A stretch of DNA of 64,000 nucleotides from assembly GCA_963942565.1 (NCBI GenBank), contig OZ012690.1:5617646-5681645 (forward strand), written 5' to 3'. The position numbers and the translations under genes were made by a program. The stretch is from Maea johnstoni. Lineage: Eukaryota > Annelida > Polychaeta > Spionida > Magelonidae. Shown here one piece after another: positions 51,032 through 63,165 of the stretch; positions within the stretch are counted from its first letter, which is position 1; every line of letters starts with the position of its first letter. The notes under the pieces are model-generated. The model saw only the letters and a list, made by a program, of their open reading frames with translations, did not search any database and was not told the DNA's origin.

Positions 51032-54000
51032 ATGCGCAAATACTCTCCAGCAGGGCTGTTAAGCGAAATTATTTGCACTGCAAACTGAAGCAGTATACAG
51101 TTTCTGAATTAGCAAAGGTCCAATGCTCAGTAGTAAACACAACCCTTCAAAATAGAAAGCACACAACCTTCTTAATAGATGTATTAATCAGAGATAGCTT
51201 AGCATTCTCCAGCAGGTGCCAACTCCTAAATCAAACCATAAAGTATGTGTGCCCATTGCCGGGTTTGATTCAATTGAGTATTACATAGTATTACATACTT
51301 ATTCTTTAATTAATATCATTATATTGGAACCATTTATCTATCTATCTATCAAAGCATCTATCTATCTATCAAACCATCTATCTATCTATATATTGAACCA
51401 GCTATCTATCAAACCATCTATATATCTATTTAACCATCTATCTATTGAACCATCTTTCTATCTATCAAACCAGCTATCTATCTATCAAATAAATCAGCTA
51501 TATCTATGTATTGAACCAGCTATCTATCCAATGAATGAATGAATGAGGGCTTAAAGGCACATCAGCACATTAGGCTATTTAGTGCCATTAATTGGGTTTT
51601 TTTTTCGTAAAGTGGTTGTTTGCCATTGTTGAAGAACAATGGCAAAGCATGTGAAAGAAGAAAAAGCGGAAGAGAAAGAGCAGAGCCTTCATATCCAAAG
51701 ATGACCAAGGGATCTTTTAGATGCATGGTATCCATAGACAGATCCACACATCCCCATTTTTTATATAAGGCGAGCAGGGTGCCACGCTGGCGTAGGGTTG
51801 CCCGGGAGGTGCCAACTCCTATTGCACACAGTAGGTGTGCCCCTTGCGGGGTGCTATCTATCCATCAAACTATCTATCTTTCAAACCATCTAGCTATTGA
51901 ACCATCTATCTATCGTTCGAACCAGCTATCTATCAAACCAGCTATCTATCAAATCATTAAGCTATATATTGAACCAGCTATCTATGTATCAAACCAGCTA
52001 TCTACTTATCAAACCAGCTAGTAATAATGATAATTAATTATTCAACAGTGCTGTAGGATTGTATATGATAGGCAGCATTCACCACTTTGGGGCGGTGAAT
52101 CCTGCAAAGTCATTATCTCCTCCTTGAACAGATAATACAACCTGGAAAATACACATCAAATGATAAACAAAGTCAATACATATAGGTATCACCAAAATAA
52201 AAGTAATACAAATAAGTCGGAATACGTAATACTAGTCTATGCACAGGCACCATTGTGGTGGTAGAAAATGGTAGAAAATTAATAGATGGGAAATGTATGG
52301 AATATTTAGGTATAACATGGGGTTATAATACCCACCAACAATTACTCAAACAGCCCAGGAAATCAAAAAATTGCAATGTAATCTGTAATGGTATTTACTA
52401 ATAATGACAACCTTCATGGTGCGACTTTGGGAGTATGTACCACATATGTTGTAGGGTGACATGGCTCTGATTAATGTCTTTATCACCTGATTAAATTACA
52501 TAACATAACTGATTGAAAAGACCAGTATTTCTAGTAGATTAATTGAATAATGCACTAAGTAACTTTTATTTACCATGACTAAGATGTGGACAAATCATGG
52601 TTTAAAGATCATGAATTTAAATGTAAACTTACCCATGTTCTTGAGTGCAGGGACTGATGATGGGCACCTCACCGACGGGTTAAGCTGCTTTCAGTAGGCT
52701 CTCTGAAGATGATGGTGTTGAGTCCGATGAGGAGCAAGGTAGTACCATAACATCTTTTAAAGATGACATTGCTTTTCCGGGACCGTCTGTTATGGTGAAG
52801 ACAGGAGATCACTGTGTAGGCTGTGGCAATAAAGCACGCGCCAAACATGGCTGTGAAGAATTCCTTCCTTTCTTCCGTCTTCAATGACACCAAAAGAAGA
52901 TTATCAGTAACAATAAATGATTGAAAAAACTACACAATAATGATGATGAAAATTATAATAATATAAAGAATAATAATAATGACTCTAATAATAATGAATT
53001 TAATTATAATAATAATAATAATGAATATAATTATAATAATCTTGAAAGAATAATAATTTAAGAAAAAACAATAATGGACGTAAACATAAACCCATTCAGG
53101 CCAGCAGCAGCCTTCAAAGCCTGACATTTTTTGATGACCGCCCCCTGACAAAAGCCAATTTTGAAAATAATCTATCGTACGCTCTATCTTTCTATTGAAC
53201 CATTTATCTATCAAACCATCTATCTATTGAACCATCTTTTTATCTATCGAACAGTCAATCCACATAGGCATCACCAAATAAAAGTAATACAAATAAGTCG
53301 GAATACTTAATACTAGTCTATGCACGGGCACCATTGTGGTGTGCAGGTCCAACAAGGACGTAAATATAAATAATCGCACTCACAACCTTTGCCTATTCTA
53401 CAGTATCTAAAATAAGACAAAAATAAATGGATTGTTTCACATATATTAATCATGAAATGAAATAGATACTGAACTTAAGAGCATTCATACTTATTAACTT
53501 CTAATATCACAAAAGGGTTAATTTAGTATGCCCTTACTTAAAATGGTGTTTTTGGTATGCTTTGGTTATAACATGTTGCATTTTAGCCTACGTACCAAGG
53601 AACTGTATGTACAACTTTATAAAGTTAGCAAAGGCATGAACCAGTTATTCACGAATGTCTACTGGGTACGATGGACCAAGTGTGAAAAAGCAAATCAAAA
53701 GCTTTTTATTTTCTCAAACATTTTGGGGGTAGAGAAGATCAAACTATTTAGCCTGACCACTCTAGAGGGAGGGTAAATAAAACTATTTATCCTACTTCTA
53801 CAGAAGGCTGGTAAATATATTTCAAGCAATGACTGGTTGCTTGGCTCATCTTATTGGCAAAGGGAACTTAATTTACCGGAGTCGCAAAAAAGGCCATGTG
53901 CATGTCCTTCAGTATGTCATAGAATATATCATCAGTACTATAAGTAAGACAAACCTATCAATAATGGAAACATGTATTTATCTCTATGTTTATCTATCAA

Positions 54001-54277
54001 TATCTAACATCTATCTACATGTCTGTTTGTCAGTCAGTATTTCTATCTATCTTTCTATCTATCTGTGTGGGCGTGCGCACTTGGACACACACAAATTATA
54101 CATATATATATATATACATATATATATATGTATGTATGTGTGTATGTATGTTTCTAAGTATGTATGTAAATATGTGTGTGTTTACTTATAGATAAATATA
54201 CATATGAATAAATGTGTTTTCATTATTGATAGCCATCTTACTTTTTGCACTAATAGATATATAGTTTGAGTGCTTGA
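51032..54277. repeat. Monomer 17, B-start/A-body mosaic (3246 bp)
   Basis: Has the 16-bp deletion after the anchor (B mark) but then the doubled tggtagaaaa, gtgcgac and caacctttgcc (A marks). Shares aaaagccaatt with monomer 16. Block A 52673-52878 (minus), block P 53804-53943 (plus). Confidence 0.95.
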
Positions 54278-57200
54278 ATGCGCAAATACTCTCCAGCAGG
54301 GCTGTTAAGCGAAATTATTTGCACTGCAAACTGAAGCAGTATACAGTTTCTGAATTAGCAAAGGTCCAATGCTCAGTAGTAAACACAACCCTTCAAAATA
54401 GAAAGCACACAACCTTCTTAATAGATGTATTAATTAGAGATAGCTTAGCATTCTCCAGCAGGTGCCAACTCCTAAATCAAACCATAAAGTATGTGTGCCC
54501 ATTGCCGGGTTTGATTCAATTGAGTATTACATAGTATTACATACTTATTCTTTAATTAATATCATTATATTGGAACCATTTATCTATCTATCTATCAAAG
54601 CATCTATCTATCTATCAAACCATCTATCTATCTATATATTGAACCAGCTATCTATCAAACCATCTATATATCTATTTAACCATCTATCTATTGAACCATC
54701 TTTCTATCTATCAAACCAGCTATCTATCTATCAAATAAATCAGCTATATCTATGTATTGAACCAGCTATCTATCCAATGAATGAATGAATGAGGGCTTAA
54801 AGGCACATCAGCACATTAGGCTATTTAGTGCCATTAATTGGTTTTTTTTTCGTAAAGTGGTTGTTTGCCATTGTTGAAGAACAATGGCAAAGCATGTGAA
54901 AGAAGAAAAAGCGGAAGAGAAAGAGCAGAGCCTTCATATCCAAAGATGACCAAGGGATCTTTTAGATGCATGGTATCCATAGACAGATCCACACATCCCC
55001 ATTTTTTATATAAGGCGAGCAGGGTGCCACGCTGGCGTAGGGTTGCCCGGGAGGTGCCAACTCCTATTGCACACAGTAGGTGTGCCCCTTGCGGGGTGCT
55101 ATCTATCCATCAAACTATCTATCTTTCAAACCATCTAGCTATTGAACCATCTATCTATCGTTCGAACCAGCTATCTATCAAACCAGCTATCTATCAAATC
55201 ATTAAGCTATATATTGAACCAGCTATCTACTTATCAAACCAGCTATCTACTTATCAAACCAGCTAGTAATAATGATAATCAATTATTCAACAGTGCTGTA
55301 GGATTGTATATGATAGGCAGCATTCACCACTTTGGGGCGGTGAATCCTGCAAAGTCATTATCTCCTCCTTGAACAGATAATACAACCTGGAAAATACACA
55401 TCAAATGATAAACAAAGTCAATACATATAGGTATCACCAAAATAAAAGTAATACAAATAAGTCGGAATACGTAATACTAGTCTATGCACAGGCACCATTG
55501 TGGTGGTAGAAAATGGTAGAAAATTAATAGATGGGAAATGTATGGAATATTTAGGTATAACATGGGGTTATAATACCCACCAACAATTACTCAAACAGCC
55601 CAGGAAATCAAAAAATTGCAATGTAATCTGTAATGGTATTTACTAATAATGACAACCTTCATGGTGTGACTTTGGGAGTATGTACCACATATGTTGTAGG
55701 GTGACATGGCTCTGATTAATGTCTTTATCACCTGATTAAATTACATAACATAACTGATTGAAAAGACCAGTATTTCTAGTAGATTAATTGAATAATGCAC
55801 TAAGTAACTTTTATTTACCATGACTAAGATGTGGACAAATCATGGTTTAAAGATCATGAATTTAAATGTAAACTTACCCATGTTCTTGAGTGCAGGGACT
55901 GATGATGGGCACCTCACCGACGGGTTAAGCTGCTTTCAGTAGGCTCTCTGAAGATGATGGTGTTGAGTCCGATGAGGAGCAAGGTAGTACCATAACATCT
56001 TTTAAAGATGACATTGCTTTTCCGGGACCGTCTGTTATGGTGAAGACAGGAGATCACTGTGTAGGCTGTGGCAATAAAGCACGCGCCAAACATGGCTGTG
56101 AAGAATTCCTTCCTTTCTTCCGTCTTCAATGACACCAAAAGAAGATTATCAGTAACAATAAATGATTGAAAAAACTACACAATAATGATGATGAAAATTA
56201 TAATAATATAAAGAATAATAATAATGACTCTAATAATAATGAATTTAATTATAATAATAATAATAATGAATATAATTATAATAATCTTGAAAGAATAATA
56301 ATTTAAGAAAAAACAATAATGGACGTAAACATAAACCCATTCAGGCCAGCAGCAGCCTTCAAAGCCTGACATTTTTTGATGACCGCCCCCTGACAAAAGC
56401 AAATTTTGAAAATAATCTTTCGTACGCTCTATCTTTCTATTGAACCATTTATCTATCAAACCATCTATCTATTGAACCATCTTTTTATCTATCGAACAGT
56501 CAATCCACATAGGCATCACCAAATAAAAGTAATACAAATAAGTCGGAATACTTAATACTAGTCTATGCACGGGCACCATTGTGGTGTGCAGGTCCAACAA
56601 GGACGTAAATATAAATAATCGCACTCACAAACTTTGCCTATTCTACAGTATCTAAAATAAGACAAAAATAAATGGATTGTTTCACATATATTAATCATGA
56701 AATGAAATAGATACTGAACTTAAGAGCATTCATACTTATTAACTTCTAATATCACAAAAGGGTTAATTTAGTATGCCCTTACTTAAAATGGTGTTTTTGG
56801 TATGCTTTGGTTATAACATGTTGCATTTTAGCCTACGTACCAAGGAACTGTATGTACAACTTTATAAAGTTAGCAAAAGCATGAACCAGTTATTCACGAA
56901 TGTCTACTGGGTACGATGGACCAAGTGTGAAAAAGCAAATCAAAAGCTTTTTATTTTCTCAAACATTTTGGGGGTAGAGAAGATCAAACTATTTAGCCTG
57001 ACCACTCTAGAGGGAGGGTAAATAAAACTATTTATCCTACTTCTACAGAAGGCTGGTAAATATATTTCAAGCAATGACTGGTTGCTTGGCTCATCTTATT
57101 GGCAAAGGGAACTTAATTTACCGGAGTCGCAAAAAAGGCCATGTGCATGTCCTTCAGTATGTCATAGAATATATCATCAGTACTATAAGTAAGACAAACC

Positions 57201-57522
57201 TATCAATAATGGAAACATGTATTTATCTCTATGTTTATCTATCAATATCTAACATCTATCTACATGTCTGTTTGTCAGTCAGTATTTCTATCTATCTTTC
57301 TATCTATCTGTGTGGGCGTGCGCACTTGGACACACACAAATTATACATATATATATATATACATATATATATATGTATGTATGTGTGTATGTATGTTTCT
57401 AAGTATGTATGTAAATATGTGTGTGTTTACTTATAGATAAATATACATATGAATAAATGTGTTTTCATTATTGATAGCCATCTTACTTTTTGCACTAATA
57501 GATATATAGTTTGAGTGCTTGA
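54278..57522. repeat. Monomer 18, mosaic (3245 bp)
   Basis: 16-bp deletion after the anchor, doubled tggtagaaaa (A) but gtgtgac, caaactttgcc and agcaaaagcatg (B). The marker switch lies between about 55520 and 55675. Private changes: a second ctacttatc in tract b, and aatctttcg near 56416. Block A 55918-56123 (minus), block P 57049-57188 (plus). Confidence 0.95.
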
Positions 57523-60500
57523 ATGCGCAAATTTAAAGTAGCACAAATACTCTCCAGCAGGGCTGTTAAGCGAAATTATTTGCACTGCAAACTGAAGCAG
57601 TATACAGTTTCTGAATTAGCAAAGGTCCAATGCTCAGTAGTAAACACAACCCTTCAAAATAGAAAGCACACAACCTTCTTAATAGATGTATTAATTAGAG
57701 ATAGCTTAGCATTCTCCAGCAGGTGCCAACTCCTAATTCAAACCATAAAGTACGTGTGCCCATTGCCGGGTTTGATTCAATTGAGTATTACATAGTATTA
57801 CATACTTATTCTTTAATTAATATCATTATATTGGAACCATTTATCTATCTATCTATCAAAGCATCTTTCTATCTATCAAACCAGCTATCTATCTATCAAA
57901 TAAATCAGCTATATCTATGTATTGAACCAGCTATCTATCCAATGAATGAATGAATGAGGGCTTAAAGGCACATCAGCACATTAGGCTATTTAGTGCCATT
58001 AATTGGGTTTTTTTTTCGTAAAGTGGTTGTTTGCCATTGTTGAAGAACAATGGCAAAGCATGTGAAAGAAGAAAAAGCGGAAGAGAAAGAGCAGAGCCTT
58101 CATATCCAAAGATGACCAAGGGATCTTTTAGATGCATGGTATCCATAGACAGATCCACACATCCCCATTTTTTTTATAAGGCGAGCAGGGTGCCACGCTG
58201 GCGTAGGGTTGCCCGGGGGGTGCCAACTCCTATTGCACACAGTAGGTGTGCCCCTTGCGGGGTGCTATCTATCCATCAAACTATCTATCTTTCAAACCAT
58301 CTAGCTATTGAACCATCTATCTATCGTTCGAACCAGCTATCTATCAAACCAGCTATCTATCAAATCATTAAGCTATATATTGAACCAGCTATCTATGTAT
58401 CAAACCAGCTATCTACTTATCAAACCAGCTAGTAATAATGATAATTAATTATTCAACAGTGCTGTAGGATTGTATATGATAGGCAGCATTCACCACTTTG
58501 GGGCGGTGAATCCTGCAAAGTCATTATCTCCTCCTTGAACAGATAATACAACCTGGAAAATACACATCAAATGATAAACAAAGTCAATACATATAGGTAT
58601 CACCAAAATAAAAGTAATACAAATAAGTCGGAATACGTAATACTAGTCTATGCACAGGCACCATTGTGGTGGTAGAAAATTAATAGATGGGAAATGTATG
58701 GAATATTTAGGTATAACATGGGGTTATAATACCCACCAACAATTACTCAAACAGCCCAGGAAATCAAAAAATTGCAATGTAATCTGTAATGGTATTTACT
58801 AATAATGACAACCTTCATGGTGTGACTTTGGGAGTATGTACCACATATGTTGTAGGGTGACATGGCTCTGATTAATGTCTTTATCACCTGATTGAATTAC
58901 ATAACATAACTGATTGAAAAGACCAGTATTTCTAGTAGATTAATTGAATAATGCACTAAGTAACTTTTATTTACCATGACTAAGATGTGGACAAATCATG
59001 GTTTAAAGATCATGAATTTAAATGTAAACTTACCCATGTTCTTGAGTGCAGGGACTGATGATGGGCACCTCACCGACGGGTTAAGCTGCTTTCAGTAGGC
59101 TCTCTGAAGATGATGGTGTTGAGTCCGATGAGGAGCAAGGTAGTACCATAACATCTTTTAAAGATGACATTGCTTTTCCGGGACCGTCTGTTATGGTGAA
59201 GACAGGAGATCACTGTGTAGGCTGTGGCAATAAAGCACGCGCCAAACATGGCTGTGAAGAATTCCTTCCTTTCTTCCGTCTTCAATGACACCAAAAGAAG
59301 ATTATCAGTAACAATAAATGATTGAAAAAACTACACAATAATGATGATGAAAATTATAATAATATAAAGAATAATAATAATGACTCTAATAATAATGAAT
59401 TTAATTATAATAATAATAATAATGAATATAATTATAATAATCTTGAAAGAATAATAATTTAAGAAAAAACAATAATGGACGTAAACATAAACCCATTCAG
59501 GCCAGCAGCAGCCTTCAAAGCCTGACATTTTTTGATGACCGCCCCCTGACAAAAGCAAATTTTGAAAATAATCTATCGTACGCTCTATCTTTCTATTGAA
59601 CCATTTATCTATCCAACCATCTATCTATTGAACCATCTTTTTATCTATCGAACAGTCAATCCACATAGGCATCACCAAATAAAAGTAATACAAATAAGTC
59701 GGAATACTTAATACTAGTCTATGCACGGGCACCATTGTGGTGTGCAGGTCCAACAAGGACGTAAATATAAATAATCGCACTCACAAACTTTGCCTATTCT
59801 ACAGTATCTAAAATAAGACAAAAATAAATGGATTGTTTCACATATATTAATCATGAAATGAAATAGATACTGAACTTAAGAGCATTCATACTTATTAACT
59901 TCTAATATCACAAAAGGGTTAATTTAGTATGCCCTTACTTAAAATGGTGTTTTTGGTATGCTTTGGTTATAACATGTTGCATTTTAGCCTACGTACCAAG
60001 GAACTGTATGTACAACTTTATAAAGTTAGCAAAAGCATGAACCAGTTATTCACGAATGTCTACTGGGTACGATGGACCAAGTGTGAAAAAGCAAATCAAA
60101 AGCTTTTTATTTTCTCAAACATTTTGGGGGTAGAGAAGATCAAACTATTTAGCCTGACCACTCTAGAGGGAGGGTAAATAAAACTATTTATCCTACTTCT
60201 ACAGAAGGCTGGTAAATATATTTCAAGCAATGACTGGTTGCTTGGCTCATCTTATTGGCAAAGGGAACTTAATTTACCGGAGTCGCAAAAAAGGCCATGT
60301 GCATGTCCTTCAGTATGTCATAGAATATATCATCAGTACTATAAGTAAGACAAACCTATCAATAATGGAAACATGTATTTATCTCTATGTTTATCTATCA
60401 ATATCTAACATCTATCTACATGTCTGTTTGTCAGTCAGTATTTCTATCTATCTTTCTATCTATCTGTGTGGGCGTGCGCACTTGGACACACACAAATTAT

Positions 60501-60678
60501 ACATATATATATATATACATATATATATATGTATGTATGTGTGTATGTATGTTTCTAAGTATGTATGTAAATATGTGTGTGTTTACTTATAGATAAATAT
60601 ACATATGAATAAATGTGTTTTCATTATTGATAGCCATCTTACTTTTTGCACTAATAGATATATAGTTTGAGTGCTTGA
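57523..60678. repeat. Monomer 19 (3156 bp)
   Basis: Has the 96-bp deletion of type C but not the 244-bp one, with a B-like 3' half. Private changes: cccgggggg near 58213 and atccaacc near 59610. Block A 59074-59279 (minus), block P 60205-60344 (plus). Confidence 0.95.
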
Positions 60679-61979
60679 ATGCGCAAATTTAAAGTAGCAC
60701 AAATACTCTCCAGCAGGGCTGTTAAGCGAAATTATTTGCACTGCAAACTGAAGCAGTATACAGTTTCTGAATTAGCAAAGGTCCAATGCTCAGTAGTAAA
60801 CACAACCCTTCAAAATAGAAAGCACACAACCTTCTTAATAGATGTATTAATTAGAGATAGCTTAGCATTCTCCAGCAGGTGCCAACTACTAATTCAAACC
60901 ATAAAGTATGTGTGCCCATTGCCGGGTTTGATTCAATTGAGTATTACATAGTATTACATACTTATTCTTTAATTAATATCATTATATTGGAACCATTTAT
61001 CTATCTATCTATCAAAGCATCTTTCTATCTATCAAACCAGCTATCTATCTATCAAATAAATCAGCTATATCTATGTATTGAACCAGCTATCTATCCAATG
61101 AATGAATGAATGAGGGCTTAAAGGCACATCAGCACATTAGGCTATTTAGTGCCATTAATTGGTTTTTTTTTTCGTAAAGTGGTTGTTTGCCATTGTTGAA
61201 GAACAATGGCAAAGCATGTGAAAGAAGAAAAAGCGGAAGAGAAAGAGCAGAGCCTTCATATCCAAAGATGACCAAGGGATCTTTTAGATGCATGGTATCC
61301 ATAGACAGATCCACACATCCCCATTTTTTTTATAAGGCGAGCAGGGTGCCACGCTGGCGTAGGGTTGCCCGGGAGGTGCCAACTCCTATTGCACACAGTA
61401 GGTGTGCCCCTTGCGGGGTGCTATCTATCCATCAAACTATCTATCTTTCAAACCATCTAGCTATTGAACCATCTATCTATCGTTCGAACCAGCTATCTAT
61501 CAAACCAGCTATCTATCAAATCATTAAGCTATATATTGAACCAGCTATCTATGTATCAAACCAGCTATCTACTTATCAAACCAGCTAGTAATAATGATAA
61601 TTAATTATTCAACAGTGCTGTAGGATTGTATATGATAGGCAGCATTCACCACTTTGGGGCGGTGAATCCTGCAAAGTCATTATCTCCTCCTTGAACAGAT
61701 AATACAACCTGGAAAATACACATCAAATGATAAACAAAGTCAATACATATAGGTATCACCAAAATAAAAGTAATACAAATAAGTCGGAATACGTAATACT
61801 AGTCTATGCACAGGCACCATTGTGGTGGTAGAAAATGGTAGAAAATTAATAGATGGGAAATGTATGGAATATTTAGGTATAACATGGGGTTATAATACCC
61901 ACCAACAATTACTCAAACAGCCCAGGAAATCAAAAAATTGCAATGTAATCTGTAATGGTATTTACTAATAATGACAACC
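60679..61979. repeat. Partial monomer at the right end of the array (1301 bp)
   Basis: Follows the unit up to tactaataatgacaacc and then changes abruptly into unrelated sequence at 61980. It has the 96-bp deletion together with the doubled tggtagaaaa, a combination seen in no other unit. Blocks A and P are absent because the break comes first. Confidence 0.95.
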
Positions 61980-62009
61980 GGAAATCATCAAGAAATAATA
62001 GATGCTCAC
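61980..62009. other. Junction of the array with unique sequence and GGA splice donor
   Basis: Array sequence ends at 61979. The next 30 bp are unique and hold, on the minus strand, the donor GTGAGC (62004-62009) of the GGA exon. No target-site duplication or linker is evident. Confidence 0.85.
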
Positions 62010-62284
62010 CTGGTTGCACTGATTCTATTGGTACAAAGATGTCACTGAGTGAAAGGACCTCTGCAGCCCTTGCTACGGGACTGCCGGTCGCGGAGCTAGG
62101 ATGCTGGCGTATGGGAGACCCCATAACAGGCCCAGGAATGATGGGAGCAGTAGTTTGTCCGGCTGCCACCAGGGGAGCAGCAATAGCAGCAGCAGGGGGA
62201 GCCACTGTAGGTTTAGAAATAGCAGCTTGAGGGGTTGGTGACGCTGTCCGTGTCATCTGATTCATGGGAACTCGGACCTGTGGG
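62010..62284 (-). CDS. GGA: Exon of a GGA-type clathrin adaptor (hinge to start of the ear domain)
   Basis: This 275-bp internal exon has an acceptor (ttctttatttcag) and a donor (GTGAGC). Its 91 codons give a low-complexity Pro/Ala/Thr-rich hinge (SPTPQAAISKPTVAPPAAAI...) and then VLSLSDIFVPIESVQP. From memory, the last part aligns with the segment just before the gamma-adaptin-ear (GAE) domain of animal GGAs (for example LAQVFVPLESVKPS in human GGA2). GGA proteins are Arf-binding monomeric adaptors that sort cargo at the trans-Golgi network through VHS, GAT, hinge and GAE domains. The exon starts in a phase needing two upstream bases and ends after one base of a codon. The VHS and GAT exons should lie to the right, beyond the window. 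The GAE exons should lie left, where only satellite is seen. The family call rests on a short motif. Confidence 0.72.
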
Positions 62285-62736
62285 CTGAAATAAAGAAAAC
62301 ATAGAAAGTCAAAAACAGACCCATTCACATAGAATAAGTAGTAACACCACAGATGGCATACTTGGCTCCTGTAGTAATCTATACAGAAAACAACACAAAC
62401 TGAGATTTTCCAACCTCCGATGATAAGGGAGAAACAACCTATTTCAAATTAATGAACCCATTCTATGAAGAACGTAAAAGCAAAAACTTGCTTCAAAATA
62501 AAAATAAAAGTTAAAATGGGCTAAATAATCATTCCTAGCCACAAAAATAATGCGGAACATGTGAAAATATTCTATAAGTGCAGTTCTTCAAAATCGAATC
62601 GAAATAATCGGAATCGAAAAATAAAATGTCAATGATCGAATCGAAAAAAAAAATGGATGTCAATGACAGTCCTACACCTATAGACAGAAACATATGCCTT
62701 GCAAATCTGCATGATTTCTCTCTGGTTGTTTTGTAG
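62285..62736. other. Intronic stretch without recognised gene
   Basis: AT-rich and probably GGA intron. Its only structure is a cluster of ATCGAA-type repeats at about 62592-62646 (aatcgaatcgaaataatcgg and similar). Confidence 0.6.
62592..62646. repeat. Short degenerate tandem cluster, ATCGAATCGAAA
   Basis: Six or so ATCGAA/ATCGGA words in 55 bp, with AAAATGTCAATGA following once and a variant (ATGTCAATGACAG) just after. Local slippage is the simplest explanation. Confidence 0.6.
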
Positions 62737-62922
62737 ATCCCGCAGCCTGCGGTAGATGTTGGATCGGGCTATGGATTATTTGGTCAGGCCGCTGCACCCC
62801 AACCAGCTCAGCCCCAAATGCCTGTCTATTCCGCAAGGAGCATAGCACCCCCTCAGCAGCCACAGCTAGCACCCACGTTACAATCAAACCCCCCTCCTGG
62901 AATATACTATTCTAACACTTAA
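62737..62922 (+). CDS. Terminal exon, Pro/Gln-rich C-terminal tail of an unidentified protein
   Basis: A strong acceptor (ttctctctggttgttttgtag) precedes 61 codons in phase 0 that end in TAA (62920-62922). The peptide reads IPQPAVDVGSGYGLFGQ, then a Pro/Gln/Ala stretch, VYSARSIAPP, another Gln/Pro run, and ends PPPGIYYSNT. The codons are balanced and more GC-rich than the surroundings, as in coding sequence. Such tails are common in trafficking and RNA-binding proteins; I cannot name the family. A polyadenylation signal follows about 215 bp later. Earlier exons must lie left, towards the array. It is antisense to, and lies between, the two minus-strand exons. Confidence 0.55.
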   Translation: MPQPAVDVGSGYGLFGQAAAPQPAQPQMPVYSARSIAPPQQPQLAPTLQSNPPPGIYYSNT

Positions 62923-63165
62923 CAAGCTGTGTCAGCAGCTATTCAGTGTCACCTAGACTTTTCAATAACAACCTATATACAACACTCACACAATACATAA
63001 GTCATGCAGCTATACATGTACCTAGAACGTATCAGTGTTTTCTTTGATGTAACATACGGCCACCTTTTGGCGAAAAAAGGTACTATTCCCTACATGTCCT
63101 ATTTCCCTTATGATAGCAGTCAAACTAGATTTTGAAATAAAGTGCTCATAAAGTGCGATAATAAA
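62923..63165 (+). other. Probable 3' untranslated region
   Basis: Stretch after the stop with no long open frame, closed by two AATAAA hexamers (63136-63141 and 63160-63165). Cleavage would be expected some 10-30 bp after either. Confidence 0.45.
63136..63141 (+). promoter_or_regulatory. Candidate polyadenylation signal AATAAA
   Basis: First canonical hexamer after the plus-strand stop codon; a second lies at 63160. In AT-rich DNA such hexamers are frequent, so only its position supports it. Confidence 0.4.

Larger units (their letters stand above)
1..61979. repeat. Macrosatellite array, monomer about 3.25 kb, 19 complete units plus two partial ones
   Basis: The same 3.2-kb sequence recurs head to tail, without inversion, from the first base to 61979. 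Using the recurring string atgcgcaaat as anchor (241, 3494, 6729, 9991, 13226, 16130, 19392, 22627, 25539, 28802, 32037, 35299, 38290, 41283, 44519, 47770, 51032, 54278, 57523, 60679), spacing is 3235-3263 bp, except in units shortened by internal deletions (2904-3156 bp). By eye, copies differ by scattered single bases and a small set of shared indels. The array continues past the left edge and stops abruptly at 61979. No transposase or reverse transcriptase was recognised in the unit. Unit starts are arbitrary, because the true duplication breakpoint cannot be seen. Confidence 0.97.

Noticed and set aside
1-61979. CRISPR array, rDNA repeat or tandem gene family for a known product
   Set aside because: The unit is far too long for a CRISPR array. 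No rRNA, tRNA, histone or snRNA sequence was recognised, and no open frame has a full-gene layout.
241-61979. Repeat protein made by splicing block P (or block A) copies in series
   Set aside because: The proposed exons are 140 and 206 bp, neither a multiple of three, so consecutive copies would fall out of frame. The 246-bp form of block A contains a stop.
1-61979. Autonomous transposon or retroelement as the monomer
   Set aside because: No reverse transcriptase, integrase, transposase or Rep/helicase motifs, no long terminal repeats, and no inverted ends at a 3.25-kb spacing. Only short non-autonomous-like modules are present.
61955-62230. Plus-strand 91-codon frame antisense to the GGA exon
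   Set aside because: It is the shadow of the minus-strand exon. The minus frame has both splice sites and the GGA motif.
62678-62887. Minus-strand 69-codon frame opposite the plus-strand terminal exon
   Set aside because: The plus strand has a strong acceptor, an in-phase stop and a coherent Pro/Gln-rich peptide. The minus frame has none of these.
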